A DNA stretch of 12,174 nucleotides, from contig JALSPT010000111.1 of assembly GCA_026985785.1 (NCBI GenBank), positions 1 through 12,174 of the forward strand, written 5' to 3'. Each line of letters begins with the position of its first letter. Positions within the stretch are counted from its first letter, which is position 1. The position numbers were made by a program, and so were the translations under genes. The notes beneath the pieces are model-generated. The model did no database searches, was not told the origin of the DNA, and saw only the letters and a program-made list of their open reading frames with translations. Below, piece after piece: positions 5,328 through 12,036 of the stretch. This DNA is from Anaerolineales bacterium (GTDB taxonomy: Bacteria > Chloroflexota > Anaerolineae > Anaerolineales > DRMV01).

Positions 5328-7352
5328 TCATTCTTCCAAGCGGGCATGCAGCGCTTCCCACTCGGCGTAACGGCCTTCGAGTTCGGCCTGTTTGGCGGCG
5401 TAGGCTTCGCCCAGGCGGCGCACCTCGGCAGGGTCGGCGGGCGGCTCGGCCAGGCGGGCTTCCAGCGCGGCCAGGTCGGCTTCCAGGGTGGCGATTTTCT
5501 CTTCCACCCGGCTGATTTCTCGCTCGATGCGCCGCCGCTGGTTCTTGGAAAGCCCCTGAGGGGCAGCGGATGGGGTACGGGCGGCCTTTGGGGGCGCGAT
5601 CTTGGCCGCAGAGGCGGCCTGGCGTTCACGGGCGGCGAGGTAGGCATCGTAGCCGCCGGGGTACACGCCCAGCACCGCCGCCTGCGGGCGGATTTCCCAC
5701 ACCTGCGAAGCCAACGCCCGGATGAGGTAGCGGTCGTGGGAGACCAGCAAAATGGTGCCGTCGTAATCGGCCAGCAGGGTTTGCAACGCCTCTTGGGCGG
5801 GGATATCCAGGTGATTTGTTGGCTCGTCGAGCAGGAGGAAGTTCGCGCCACTGAGGGCAAGTTGCGCCAGCACCAAACGGCTGCGCTCGCCGCCGGAAAG
5901 GGCACCCACGCGCCGGGAAGCCGCGTCGCCGCCAAAGTGATAACGCCCCAGATGCTGACGCGCCTCCGCGGGCGTGAGATGCGGCGCGGCGCGCAGCAGA
6001 GCCTGGAGCACGGTGTCCTCCGGGCGCAGTTGGGCGGCAGCCTGGGCAAAATAGCCGATGCGGAGCGAAGCACCCAGCACCACCTCGCCGGCATAGGGCG
6101 GCTGCTCGCCGAGGATGGTCCTGAGGAAAGTGGTCTTGCCTGCCCCGTTGGGGCCGATGAGCGCCACACACTCACCCCGCCGCAGCATCAAGTCGGGCAC
6201 GCGAAAGAGCGGTTGGGCGGCGTCGGCATAGCCCACAGCCAGGCCGCGGGTGCGCAGCACAATGTCGCCGGAACGACGGGCGCTTTCCAGCCGCAGGTGC
6301 AGTTCCGGCGGGCGCGCCTCGGGGAAACGCAACGCCTTCAAGCGCCGCTCGGCCTCGGCCACCGGGAGCACCGTGGCGTGGACGTCCAGTTCGGCGCTCA
6401 GGCGGCTCCATGAAGCCGCGTTCAGGGCTTGCAGGCCGCCTTTTTCCAGCGCCAGAACCGCCCGGCTCAGGCGGCGCAGGCGGCCTTTGGCCTGTGCCGT
6501 GTTCTGCCCGGCGATGTTGCGCTTGATGTAGGCCAGGTCTTTGTGCAGTCGCTCCAGTTCGGCCTCCCACCGCTGGCGGCGTTCAGCCCAGCGGCGTTGG
6601 CGCTCGGCCACGTAGGCGCTGTAATTGCCGCGGTAGGCTTCCAACCCCGAGGGGCTGAGTTCCCAGATGACCTGGGCGACCTGGTCGAGAAAGTAGCGGT
6701 CATGGGACACGAACAACACCGCCCCCGGATACTGCTTCAGAAAACCCTCCAGGAAGGCCACGGCCTGGATGTCGAGATGGTTGGTCGGTTCGTCGAGCAC
6801 CAATAGGTCGGGGGAAAGCAACAGCAAGCGGGCCAGGTAAGCCCGCGTACGCTGCCCGCCGGAGAGTTGGCGCAGGGGGCGACGGGCTTCGTCGCCCCGA
6901 AAGCCCATCCCCTGGAGCACGCGCTTCAGGGTGGCCTGATAGGTATAGCCGCCGCGGCGCTCGAATTCGGTCTGGAGGGCACCATAGCGGCGCAGGGCCT
7001 CGGCATCGTCGTCCAGATGGGCGGCCAGATGGTGCAGGCGCGCTTCCAGCGCCCGCAGATCGGCCAGCGCCTCGGCCACAAAGTCGTAGACGGCGACTTC
7101 CCCGGTGGTTTCGTCAAGCAACGCCTCGGGGTTCTGCGGCAGGTAGCCGATGCGCAGCCCCTTCGCCCGCTGCACCCGCCCCTCGGTGGGCTCCTCCTCG
7201 CCGATGAGGATGCGCAGCAGCGTCGTCTTGCCCACGCCGTTGGGGCCAACAATGCCGATGCGCGCGCCCTGCGGCACGCTCAGGCGGACGTTTTGGAAGA
7301 GATCACGCGCGCCATAGGCTTTCGCGAGGGGGGAAGGGGTGGAGAGGAGCAT
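5328..7352 (-). CDS. ABC-F family ATPase (ribosome-associated, Uup/EttA-like), two ATP-binding domains
   Basis: The 674-residue soluble protein has two ABC domains and no membrane part. Domain 1 has Walker A GPNGVGKTT (36-44), signature LSGGQ (163-167), Walker B with LLVLDEPTNHLD (183-194) and H-loop SHD (216-218). Domain 2 has GPNGAGKTT (400-408), LSGGE (485-489), LLLDEPTNHLD (506-516) and SHD (538-540). The charged helical linker (about 240-310), with RRWAERRQRWEAELERLHKD-type sequence, matches the P-site tRNA interaction motif of ABC-F proteins. A basic stretch followed by a coiled coil closes the protein (about 601-674), as in Uup-type members. ABC-F proteins act on the ribosome, in elongation control, rescue of stalled complexes or antibiotic protection; which applies here cannot be told. 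It is the last gene of the minus-strand cluster, 25 bases after folK. ATG 7352 fits the family N-terminus, but I see no Shine-Dalgarno sequence before it. Confidence 0.93.
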   Translation of the reverse strand: MLLSTPSPLAKAYGARDLFQNVRLSVPQGARIGIVGPNGVGKTTLLRILIGEEEPTEGRVQRAKGLRIGYLPQNPEALLDETTGEVAVYDFVAEALADLRALEARLHHLAAHLDDDAEALRRYGALQTEFERRGGYTYQATLKRVLQGMGFRGDEARRPLRQLSGGQRTRAYLARLLLLSPDLLVLDEPTNHLDIQAVAFLEGFLKQYPGAVLFVSHDRYFLDQVAQVIWELSPSGLEAYRGNYSAYVAERQRRWAERRQRWEAELERLHKDLAYIKRNIAGQNTAQAKGRLRRLSRAVLALEKGGLQALNAASWSRLSAELDVHATVLPVAEAERRLKALRFPEARPPELHLRLESARRSGDIVLRTRGLAVGYADAAQPLFRVPDLMLRRGECVALIGPNGAGKTTFLRTILGEQPPYAGEVVLGASLRIGYFAQAAAQLRPEDTVLQALLRAAPHLTPAEARQHLGRYHFGGDAASRRVGALSGGERSRLVLAQLALSGANFLLLDEPTNHLDIPAQEALQTLLADYDGTILLVSHDRYLIRALASQVWEIRPQAAVLGVYPGGYDAYLAARERQAASAAKIAPPKAARTPSAAPQGLSKNQRRRIEREISRVEEKIATLEADLAALEARLAEPPADPAEVRRLGEAYAAKQAELEGRYAEWEALHARLEE

Positions 7353-7377
7353 CGCAAAGGAAATGGCGAATGACGAA

Positions 7378-7863
7378 TTAGGGGGAGCGGTGATATTTGG
7401 TTACGCCGCCGGCCTCTACCTCAGTCAGCAGGTCGGCAATGGAACGCTGCAAAACGGGGTGAACGAGGTCCGGCGCGATTTCGGCCAGCGGTACGAGCAC
7501 GAAAGCCCGCCGATGCAGGCGCGGGTGGGGGATGGTGAGGTGCGGCGTTTCCAGCACCAAGTCGCCATAGAGCAAAATGTCCAGATCGATGATGCGCGGT
7601 CCGTATCGAAAGGTGGGCTTACGTCCCAGGGCTGTCTCGATGGCTTTGAGGAAGGTCAACAAAGCGTGGGGCGGAATGGCGGTTTCGACGGCCAGCACCT
7701 GGTTGAGGAAAGCAGGCTGCTCGGCATAGCCCCACGGTTCGGTTTCGTACAAGGAGGAAGCCGCGACCACCTGCAAACGTGTGGCAATGGCCTCGCGTGC
7801 CCATCGGAGATGGGCAAGCCGGTCGCCAAGATTGGAGCCAAGACCAAGGTAAACGCGTGTCAT
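7378..7863 (-). CDS. folK: 2-amino-4-hydroxy-6-hydroxymethyldihydropteridine pyrophosphokinase
   Basis: The 161-residue protein has the full HPPK pattern: YLGLGSNLGDR at the N-terminus, SSLYETEPWG, FLNQVLAVET, and RYGPRIIDLDILLYGD, in which the two aspartates of DLD bind the magnesium-ATP. IPHPRLHRRAFVLVPLAEI follows. It transfers pyrophosphate from ATP to 6-hydroxymethyl-7,8-dihydropterin, the step before dihydropteroate synthase in folate synthesis, in the cytoplasm. Start: ATG 7863 begins exactly at the conserved TRVYLGLGSN and has GGGAGA about six bases upstream; an in-frame ATG at 7917 would add 18 residues without family support. Neighbours are a methyltransferase upstream and the ABC-F gene downstream. 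folK lies next to panB and panC in other bacteria too (for example E. coli), and PanB consumes a folate cofactor. Confidence 0.95.
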   Translation of the reverse strand: MTRVYLGLGSNLGDRLAHLRWAREAIATRLQVVAASSLYETEPWGYAEQPAFLNQVLAVETAIPPHALLTFLKAIETALGRKPTFRYGPRIIDLDILLYGDLVLETPHLTIPHPRLHRRAFVLVPLAEIAPDLVHPVLQRSIADLLTEVEAGGVTKYHRSP

Positions 7864-7895
7864 CGGCGTTCTCCCACAAGTACGCCTGCTTTCGC

Positions 7896-8516
7896 TTACC
7901 AAGAACGGGTGCCCCACGCCCAGCGCAGCAAACCGGGTCCCATCGCCAAGCGGGTGGCGCGCAGGCGCAGGCCGGCGCGGGCAAAAAGGGCGCCCAAATC
8001 GGCAGCACTCCAGCGGTAACGGGCTTCCGCTCGCGCGGCCAGGTTGAGCAAAGTTTCCCGCGCCAGGCCGCTCAGCCCGCGCTCGTCGGCCAAAGCCGTT
8101 GCCGCCGCCACGCTCATGCGTTCGGAAGGGTTGAGCACCGCCACCCGCCCGCCGGGCGCCGTCACCCGGGCCATTTCCCGCAAGGCAGGCAAAGGCGTAT
8201 CCAGCAAATAGAGCACGTTGGCCGCCAAGGTGAGGCCAAAAGCGCCATCGGGAAAGGGCAACGCCTCGGCCACGGCCTGCACGCCCGGCGGATGCAGGCG
8301 CTGCGCTAACATAGCCGCGTCACTATCCAACCCGACGGCAAAGTGGCCTGCTTGCGCCGCCAGCGCAGGGGCCAATGCCGGCCCGGTGCCCACATCCAGG
8401 ATGCGCGTGGGGGCGGGCGGCAGGCTCCAGGCCACAAAGCGGGCCAAGGTGCGCCCCCAGCCGGTGCGGGTTTGGAGGGCCAGGAAGTAGGCGTGGTCTT
8501 CGGCAGGAAGGGGCAT
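7896..8516 (-). CDS. Class I SAM-dependent methyltransferase (Methyltransf_11 type), substrate unknown
   Basis: The 206-residue protein carries the class I methyltransferase motifs: motif I ILDVGTGPA (39-47) for SAM binding, the acidic GLDSD (62-66) at the end of strand 2, AEALPFPDGAFGLTLAANVL (82-101) as motif II, and TAPGGRVAVLNP (119-130) as motif III. The C-terminal part (131-206) lacks any signature I can use to name a substrate. It lies between coaX and folK, starting six bases after the coaX stop and ending 32 bases before folK, so it is almost certainly in the same transcript. No Shine-Dalgarno is evident, so translation probably depends on coupling to coaX. A role in coenzyme A or folate metabolism is suggested only by position. 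UbiE- or BioC-like activity is possible but unsupported. Confidence 0.85.
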   Translation of the reverse strand: MPLPAEDHAYFLALQTRTGWGRTLARFVAWSLPPAPTRILDVGTGPALAPALAAQAGHFAVGLDSDAAMLAQRLHPPGVQAVAEALPFPDGAFGLTLAANVLYLLDTPLPALREMARVTAPGGRVAVLNPSERMSVAAATALADERGLSGLARETLLNLAARAEARYRWSAADLGALFARAGLRLRATRLAMGPGLLRWAWGTRSW

Positions 8517-8522
8517 GAGGGG

Positions 8523-9287
8523 TTAGCGGTTGAGTTCCCAGATGATGACCAGGCCGTCCAAGGTGAGCCAGGGGTTGATGATGTCGATGACGGCGGTTTC
8601 TTCGGCAATGACTTCGGCCAGCCCACCGGTGGCGATGACTTTCATTTGCGGCCCGAGTTCGCGGCGGAAGCGCGCCACCAGCCCTTCCACCAGGCCGACG
8701 TAGCCAAAGAGCAAGCCCGATTGTATCGCGTGGACGGTGTTGCGTCCAATCGCGCTGGGGGGACGGCGCAGATCGACGCGCGGCAATTTGGCGGCGCGCA
8801 TGAACAGCGCCTCCGAAGCAATGCCGATACCCGGCGCAATGGCTCCTCCGAGATAATCGCCCTCGGGCGAGATGGCGTCGAAGGTGGTCGCGGTGCCAAA
8901 ATCGACCACACAGGCCGGCCCGCCGTACAGTTTTTGCACCGCAGCGGCGTCCACGATGCGGTCTGCGCCAACGGCGCGCGGGTCGTCATAACGAATGCGC
9001 ACGCCGGTGCGCACACCGGCTTCGACCACCAAGGGCTCCTGGCCGAGATAGCGGCGGCAGGCTTCGGCCACCCGGCTGGTGAGCGGCGGCACCACCGAGG
9101 CCATGCACACGCCGGTGAGGTCGCGAGGGGCTATGCCGGCGTGATTCAGCAGGCCCAGAAACTGCAAGCCGTATTCGTCAGGCATGCGGCGGTGGTCGGT
9201 GGCCAAGCGCCAGCGGGGCCCCGCTTGCCCCTCACGATACACCCCCAGCGTGATATTCGTATTGCCAATATCAATCACCAAAAGCAT
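8523..9287 (-). CDS. coaX: Type III pantothenate kinase
   Basis: This 254-residue enzyme phosphorylates pantothenate with ATP, the first committed step to coenzyme A. It belongs to the ASKHA fold and shows the CoaX motifs: DIGNTN (6-11, phosphate loop), RMPDEYG (34-40), GADR (107-110, with the catalytic Asp109), VDFGTATTFD (128-137) and GGAIAPG (147-153). ATGG (219-222) closes the nucleotide site. Type III kinases are known to escape feedback inhibition by CoA and to need a monovalent cation. ATG 9287 has GAGG six bases upstream and lies seven bases after the panC stop, so product and next substrate are made by adjacent genes in one operon. Length and motifs are normal. Confidence 0.96.
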   Translation of the reverse strand: MLLVIDIGNTNITLGVYREGQAGPRWRLATDHRRMPDEYGLQFLGLLNHAGIAPRDLTGVCMASVVPPLTSRVAEACRRYLGQEPLVVEAGVRTGVRIRYDDPRAVGADRIVDAAAVQKLYGGPACVVDFGTATTFDAISPEGDYLGGAIAPGIGIASEALFMRAAKLPRVDLRRPPSAIGRNTVHAIQSGLLFGYVGLVEGLVARFRRELGPQMKVIATGGLAEVIAEETAVIDIINPWLTLDGLVIIWELNR

Positions 9288-9294
9288 CGTAGCC

Positions 9295-10146
9295 TCAAAA
9301 AGTTTCCTTGCCGGTGCCCAGCAACATGTTGTCGATCAGGCGGGTCTTGCCCACGAAAACCGCCATCGAAAGCAACGCCTGTTCCACTTCACCGTGCAGT
9401 TCTTCCAACGTCTCCGGATCGGCGCAGGACACATACTGCAAGCGCGCCAGCGGCTCGGCACGAATGATGTCTTCCATGATTTGGCGCAAGCGGTCGGCAT
9501 CGCGCTCGCCCTGCTCGAAAGCGGCTTTGGCCGCGCTCAAGGCGCGATAGAGCACCGTAGCGGCCTTCCGCTCCTGGGGGTTGAGGTAAGTATTGCGGCT
9601 GGACATCGCGAGGCCATCCGGCTCGCGGCGGATGGGACACACCACCACCTCGATCGGGTAGTTGAGATCCCGCACCATTTGCTGGATGACGCGCGCCTGC
9701 TGGGCGTCTTTCTGACCAAAATAAGCCCGCTGGGGCTGCACGCCGTTGAACAGTTTGGCCACCACCGTGGTCACCCCACGAAAATGCCCCGGACGGCGAG
9801 CGCCCTCCAACACCTGCGTGATTTTCTCCACCACCACCCAGGTCTGGAAACCCGGCGGATACATCACCTCAGCGGTGGGCGTCCACACCAGATCGACCCC
9901 CTCCGCCTCCAACAGCGCCAGGTCTCGCTCCAAGTCCCGGGGGTAACTTTCCAGGTCTTCATTGGGGCCAAACTGGGTGGGGTTGACGAAAATGCTCACG
10001 GCCACACTGCGGTTGTCGCGTTTCGCACAACGCACCAACGAGAGATGGCCATCGTGCAAATAGCCCATCGTGGGCACGAAACCAAGCGGCTCGGGCAAGG
10101 CCGCGCGAGCCTGCCACAGTTCTTCCAGCGTCGTTACGACATCCAT
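9295..10146 (-). CDS. panC: Pantothenate synthetase (pantoate--beta-alanine ligase)
   Basis: The 283-residue enzyme joins pantoate and beta-alanine through a pantoyl-adenylate. Nucleotidyltransferase motifs are PTMGYLHDGHLSL (25-37, the HxGH motif), FVNPTQFG (53-60), LEGARRPGHFRGVTTVVAKL (113-132), FGQKDAQQ (143-150) and MSSRNTYL (181-188, KMSKS-like loop). Length is standard. ATG 10146 has a perfect AGGAGG eight bases upstream; the frame reaches 10185, but the added residues match nothing. It heads the panC-coaX-methyltransferase-folK-ABC-F series and is divergent from the 10275-11063 gene. I could not identify a convincing minus-strand promoter in the 128-base gap, although transcription must start there unless it comes from panB-panE through the intervening antisense gene. 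The Shine-Dalgarno site lies inside a small imperfect palindrome (10150-10170). Confidence 0.97.
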   Translation of the reverse strand: MDVVTTLEELWQARAALPEPLGFVPTMGYLHDGHLSLVRCAKRDNRSVAVSIFVNPTQFGPNEDLESYPRDLERDLALLEAEGVDLVWTPTAEVMYPPGFQTWVVVEKITQVLEGARRPGHFRGVTTVVAKLFNGVQPQRAYFGQKDAQQARVIQQMVRDLNYPIEVVVCPIRREPDGLAMSSRNTYLNPQERKAATVLYRALSAAKAAFEQGERDADRLRQIMEDIIRAEPLARLQYVSCADPETLEELHGEVEQALLSMAVFVGKTRLIDNMLLGTGKETF

Positions 10147-10194
10147 GAGAAAAACCTCCTGAGGTGTTTTGGACGAACGATGCACAATGACGGC

Positions 10195-10203
10195 TGGTAT
10201 AAT
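10195..10203 (+). promoter_or_regulatory. Extended -10 promoter for the coiled-coil protein gene
   Basis: TGGTATAAT is a TGn-TATAAT extended -10 element. A TTGGAC at 10169-10174 resembles a -35 but is 23 bases away, too far to pair normally. Predicted transcription start is near 10210, giving a leader of about 65 bases. The GGTATAAT core is the same as at the ilvE promoter. Confidence 0.6.
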
Positions 10204-10246
10204 GAAGAGAGAACGCAGGATTTCATCAAGTCAGGATCGTTGCCTG

Positions 10247-10267
10247 CTCCTTGGCATGCATAAGGAG
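10247..10267 (+). promoter_or_regulatory. Hairpin that can cover the Shine-Dalgarno site
   Basis: CTCCTT (10247-10252) is exactly complementary to AAGGAG (10262-10267), which is the ribosome binding site seven bases before ATG 10275. The nine-base loop GGCATGCAT contains a small palindrome. In the mRNA this six-pair stem would hide the ribosome site. Whether it forms, and whether anything regulates it, is unknown. Confidence 0.45.
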
Positions 10268-10274
10268 AAGCAAG

Positions 10275-11063
10275 ATGCCTATCAGTGCAACTTTGGTGCG
10301 GAAATTGACCACTTTGGATCCGGCGCTGCGTGACGTCCTGTTGTCGTTCATCGAAGAAATGGAGCGGCAACGGGAACAACTGGCCCAGCAAGTCACCCAG
10401 GCGGAATTCGCCGAACTCACAGCCATTGTCGCCAAGTTAGGGCATACGGTGGCCGAGTTGGCCGAAGCGCAAAAGCGCACTGAGCAACGGGTCAACGAAC
10501 TCGCCGAAGCGCAAAAGCGTACTGAGCAACGGGTCAACGAACTTGCCGAAGCGCAAAAGCGCACTGAAGAGCGCCTGACGCGCCTCGAAACCACTGTGGC
10601 CGAGTTGATCGAAGCGCAAAAGCGCACCGAAGAAGAGATCCGCCTGTTGAGCCGAGAAGTGCGGACGCTGCGGGAACGGGTGGAAGGCGTTTCCAACGCC
10701 GTGGGGTACACCCTGGAAGACCGGGCTTTCCGATCCCTCCCCGCACGGCTGAGCGAGGAAGGGATCGAAGTGGTCGGCAGGCTGGTTCGCCGCTACGTCC
10801 GGGTGGGTGGTAAAGAGCGGCAAATCAACATTTACGGCCACGGCAGGCACAACAGCAGCGAGGTGCTCATCCTCGGCGAAGTCAAAGTAAGGCCATCCCG
10901 CAAGGAAGTGGACCGCTTTTTGCGCTTAGCGCGGCGGCTGGCGGAGGCGGAAGGGCGGGAAGCGTTTTTGCTTTTCGTGGCTTACGATTTCCCGCCGGCA
11001 ACCGAGGCATACATCCGCGAGCAAGGCATCCTGCCCATCTGGTCGTACGAATTGGCGGTGTAA
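10275..11063 (+). CDS. Coiled-coil protein with C-terminal PD-(D/E)XK-like domain (DUF3782-like)
   Basis: The 262-residue protein has an N-terminal helix pair (1-55) and a coiled coil (about 28-140). The coil is built partly of a 14-residue unit, AEAQKRTEQRVNEL, at 63-76 and 77-90, then degenerate at 91 and 112. A globular C-terminal domain (about 141-262) contains GYTLEDRAF, ERQINIYGHGR, LILGEVKVR and FLLFVAYDF. The E-x-K (Glu202, Lys204) after a strand and the preceding INIYG strand fit a PD-(D/E)XK nuclease-like core, but the expected aspartate is Asn185, so catalysis is uncertain. Coiled-coil proteins of this plan are common in thermophiles and cyanobacteria and have no settled function. 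ATG 10275 has AAGGAG seven bases upstream; a TTG at 10251 is less likely. It lies on the opposite strand between panE and panC and converges on panE with a 22-base gap, which suggests insertion. The nuclease-fold call is moderate; the gene itself is secure. Confidence 0.82.
   Translation: MPISATLVRKLTTLDPALRDVLLSFIEEMERQREQLAQQVTQAEFAELTAIVAKLGHTVAELAEAQKRTEQRVNELAEAQKRTEQRVNELAEAQKRTEERLTRLETTVAELIEAQKRTEEEIRLLSREVRTLRERVEGVSNAVGYTLEDRAFRSLPARLSEEGIEVVGRLVRRYVRVGGKERQINIYGHGRHNSSEVLILGEVKVRPSRKEVDRFLRLARRLAEAEGREAFLLFVAYDFPPATEAYIREQGILPIWSYELAV
10461..10634 (+). repeat. 42-base tandem repeat inside the coiled-coil gene
   Basis: Two nearly identical 42-base units (10461-10502 and 10503-10544) differ at only a couple of positions. 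A third partial unit starts at 10545. A further diverged copy (core GAAGCGCAAAAGCGCAC at 10611-10627) is preceded by the same GTGGCCGAGTTG found before unit 1. Each unit encodes two heptads, so unit gain or loss keeps both the reading frame and the coiled-coil register. Confidence 0.9.
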
Positions 11064-11085
11064 GCACGAGGGTGGACAACAGACC

Positions 11086-12036
11086 TCAGCCCTCACGAGG
11101 CGCAACCGAGCGTTGGCGTACTGCTTCCCGCACCATTGCCCACAACGCCCGATTGAGCGGCGCGGGCACCCCCACCGCCTCGCCACGGCGGGCAACTTCG
11201 CCGCAGATGGCATCGATCTCGGTAGGTGCGCCGCGGCGGAGATCTTGCAGCATGGACGAAAGGTTGTGCGCCGTGCGGCGGGCGACTTCTTCCGCCGCGG
11301 CAGGGGCGTCAGGATACGGCAGCGCGATACCCTGCGCCGCCGCGACGGCAGCCACCTCTTCGGCAGCACGACGCATGAACAAACGCGCCGCCGGGTCGTC
11401 CAGCAAAGCACCGTTGGGCACTTCGAGCAATGCCGTGAGGGGGTTGATGGCAGCGTTGACCGCCAGTTTTCCCCACAACACACTGCGCACATCCGACACG
11501 GTCTCGACCGAAAAGCCAGCGGCTCGCAGCGCCGCCGCGAGGGACACCACGCTCGGATGCTCCCCCAGTGTGACCGTGCCCTCCCCGCCGGGGCGCACCA
11601 CCCCTGGCGCGTCCACCGCCGCGCCTGTGGTCGTCGCGCCCACGGCTACCCGCTCCGCTCCCAACGCCTCGGCCAGCACCTCGGCGTTGCCCAGCCCGTT
11701 TTGCAGCGTCAGCGCCACCCCCTCCGGCAGCAGGCACTCGGCCAGCCAACGGGCCGCCCGGCGGGTTTGCCAGGCTTTGACCAGCACCAGCACATAACGG
11801 GACGGCGGCGCTTCCTGCGGCCCGGCGGCGACGTTCACCCGATAGGTCTGCCTCTCGCCAACCACCCGAACGCCCTCGCGCCGCAGGGCAGCCAGTCCTT
11901 CAGGCCAGGCGCCCATCAGCGTGACGGCATAGCCCGCGGCGCTCAGCCGCGCCCCGAAGAGCATCGCCAGCGCGCCTGTGCCCACGATGCAGATGGAACT
12001 CATCCCGTCGCCCACGCGCGGCATCGCCTCGACCAT
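11086..12036 (-). CDS. panE: 2-dehydropantoate 2-reductase (ketopantoate reductase)
   Basis: This NADPH enzyme reduces 2-dehydropantoate, the PanB product, to pantoate. Numbered from the internal ATG at 12003, it shows the Rossmann motif CIVGTGALAMLFGARL (5-20), VKAWQT (75-80), LQNGLGN (100-106), GATTTGA (122-128), the catalytic Lys179 in GKLAVNAAINPLTALL (178-193), and SSMLQDLRRGAPTEIDAICG (249-268) containing the conserved acidic Glu262. Two starts compete. ATG 12036 overlaps the panB stop (TGATG), has GGAAG about five bases upstream and adds 11 residues. ATG 12003 starts exactly where most PanE proteins start but has no clear ribosome site. I list the longer, coupled form. The gene directly follows panB and should share its transcript. 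It ends against the convergent coiled-coil gene without a visible terminator. Confidence 0.93.
   Translation of the reverse strand: MVEAMPRVGDGMSSICIVGTGALAMLFGARLSAAGYAVTLMGAWPEGLAALRREGVRVVGERQTYRVNVAAGPQEAPPSRYVLVLVKAWQTRRAARWLAECLLPEGVALTLQNGLGNAEVLAEALGAERVAVGATTTGAAVDAPGVVRPGGEGTVTLGEHPSVVSLAAALRAAGFSVETVSDVRSVLWGKLAVNAAINPLTALLEVPNGALLDDPAARLFMRRAAEEVAAVAAAQGIALPYPDAPAAAEEVARRTAHNLSSMLQDLRRGAPTEIDAICGEVARRGEAVGVPAPLNRALWAMVREAVRQRSVAPREG

Noticed and set aside
5346..6413. 355-codon + strand open frame inside the ABC-F gene
   Set aside because: It is antisense to a clear two-domain ABC-F ATPase with all motifs intact; composition is that of a shadow frame.
8343..9467. 374-codon + strand open frame over coaX and its neighbours
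   Set aside because: It runs antisense across two convincing genes and a gene boundary, with no recognisable domain.
10169..10203. TTGGAC as a -35 for the promoter at 10195-10203
   Set aside because: The 23-base spacer is too long for normal sigma-70 type recognition; an extended -10 promoter explains the site better.
10251..10274. TTG start giving eight extra residues on the coiled-coil protein
   Set aside because: It would sit inside the hairpin and upstream of the good AAGGAG site, which is spaced for ATG 10275.
11064..11095. GAGGG...CCCTC as a terminator between the coiled-coil gene and panE
   Set aside because: The stem is only five pairs with a long loop and has no T run on either strand.
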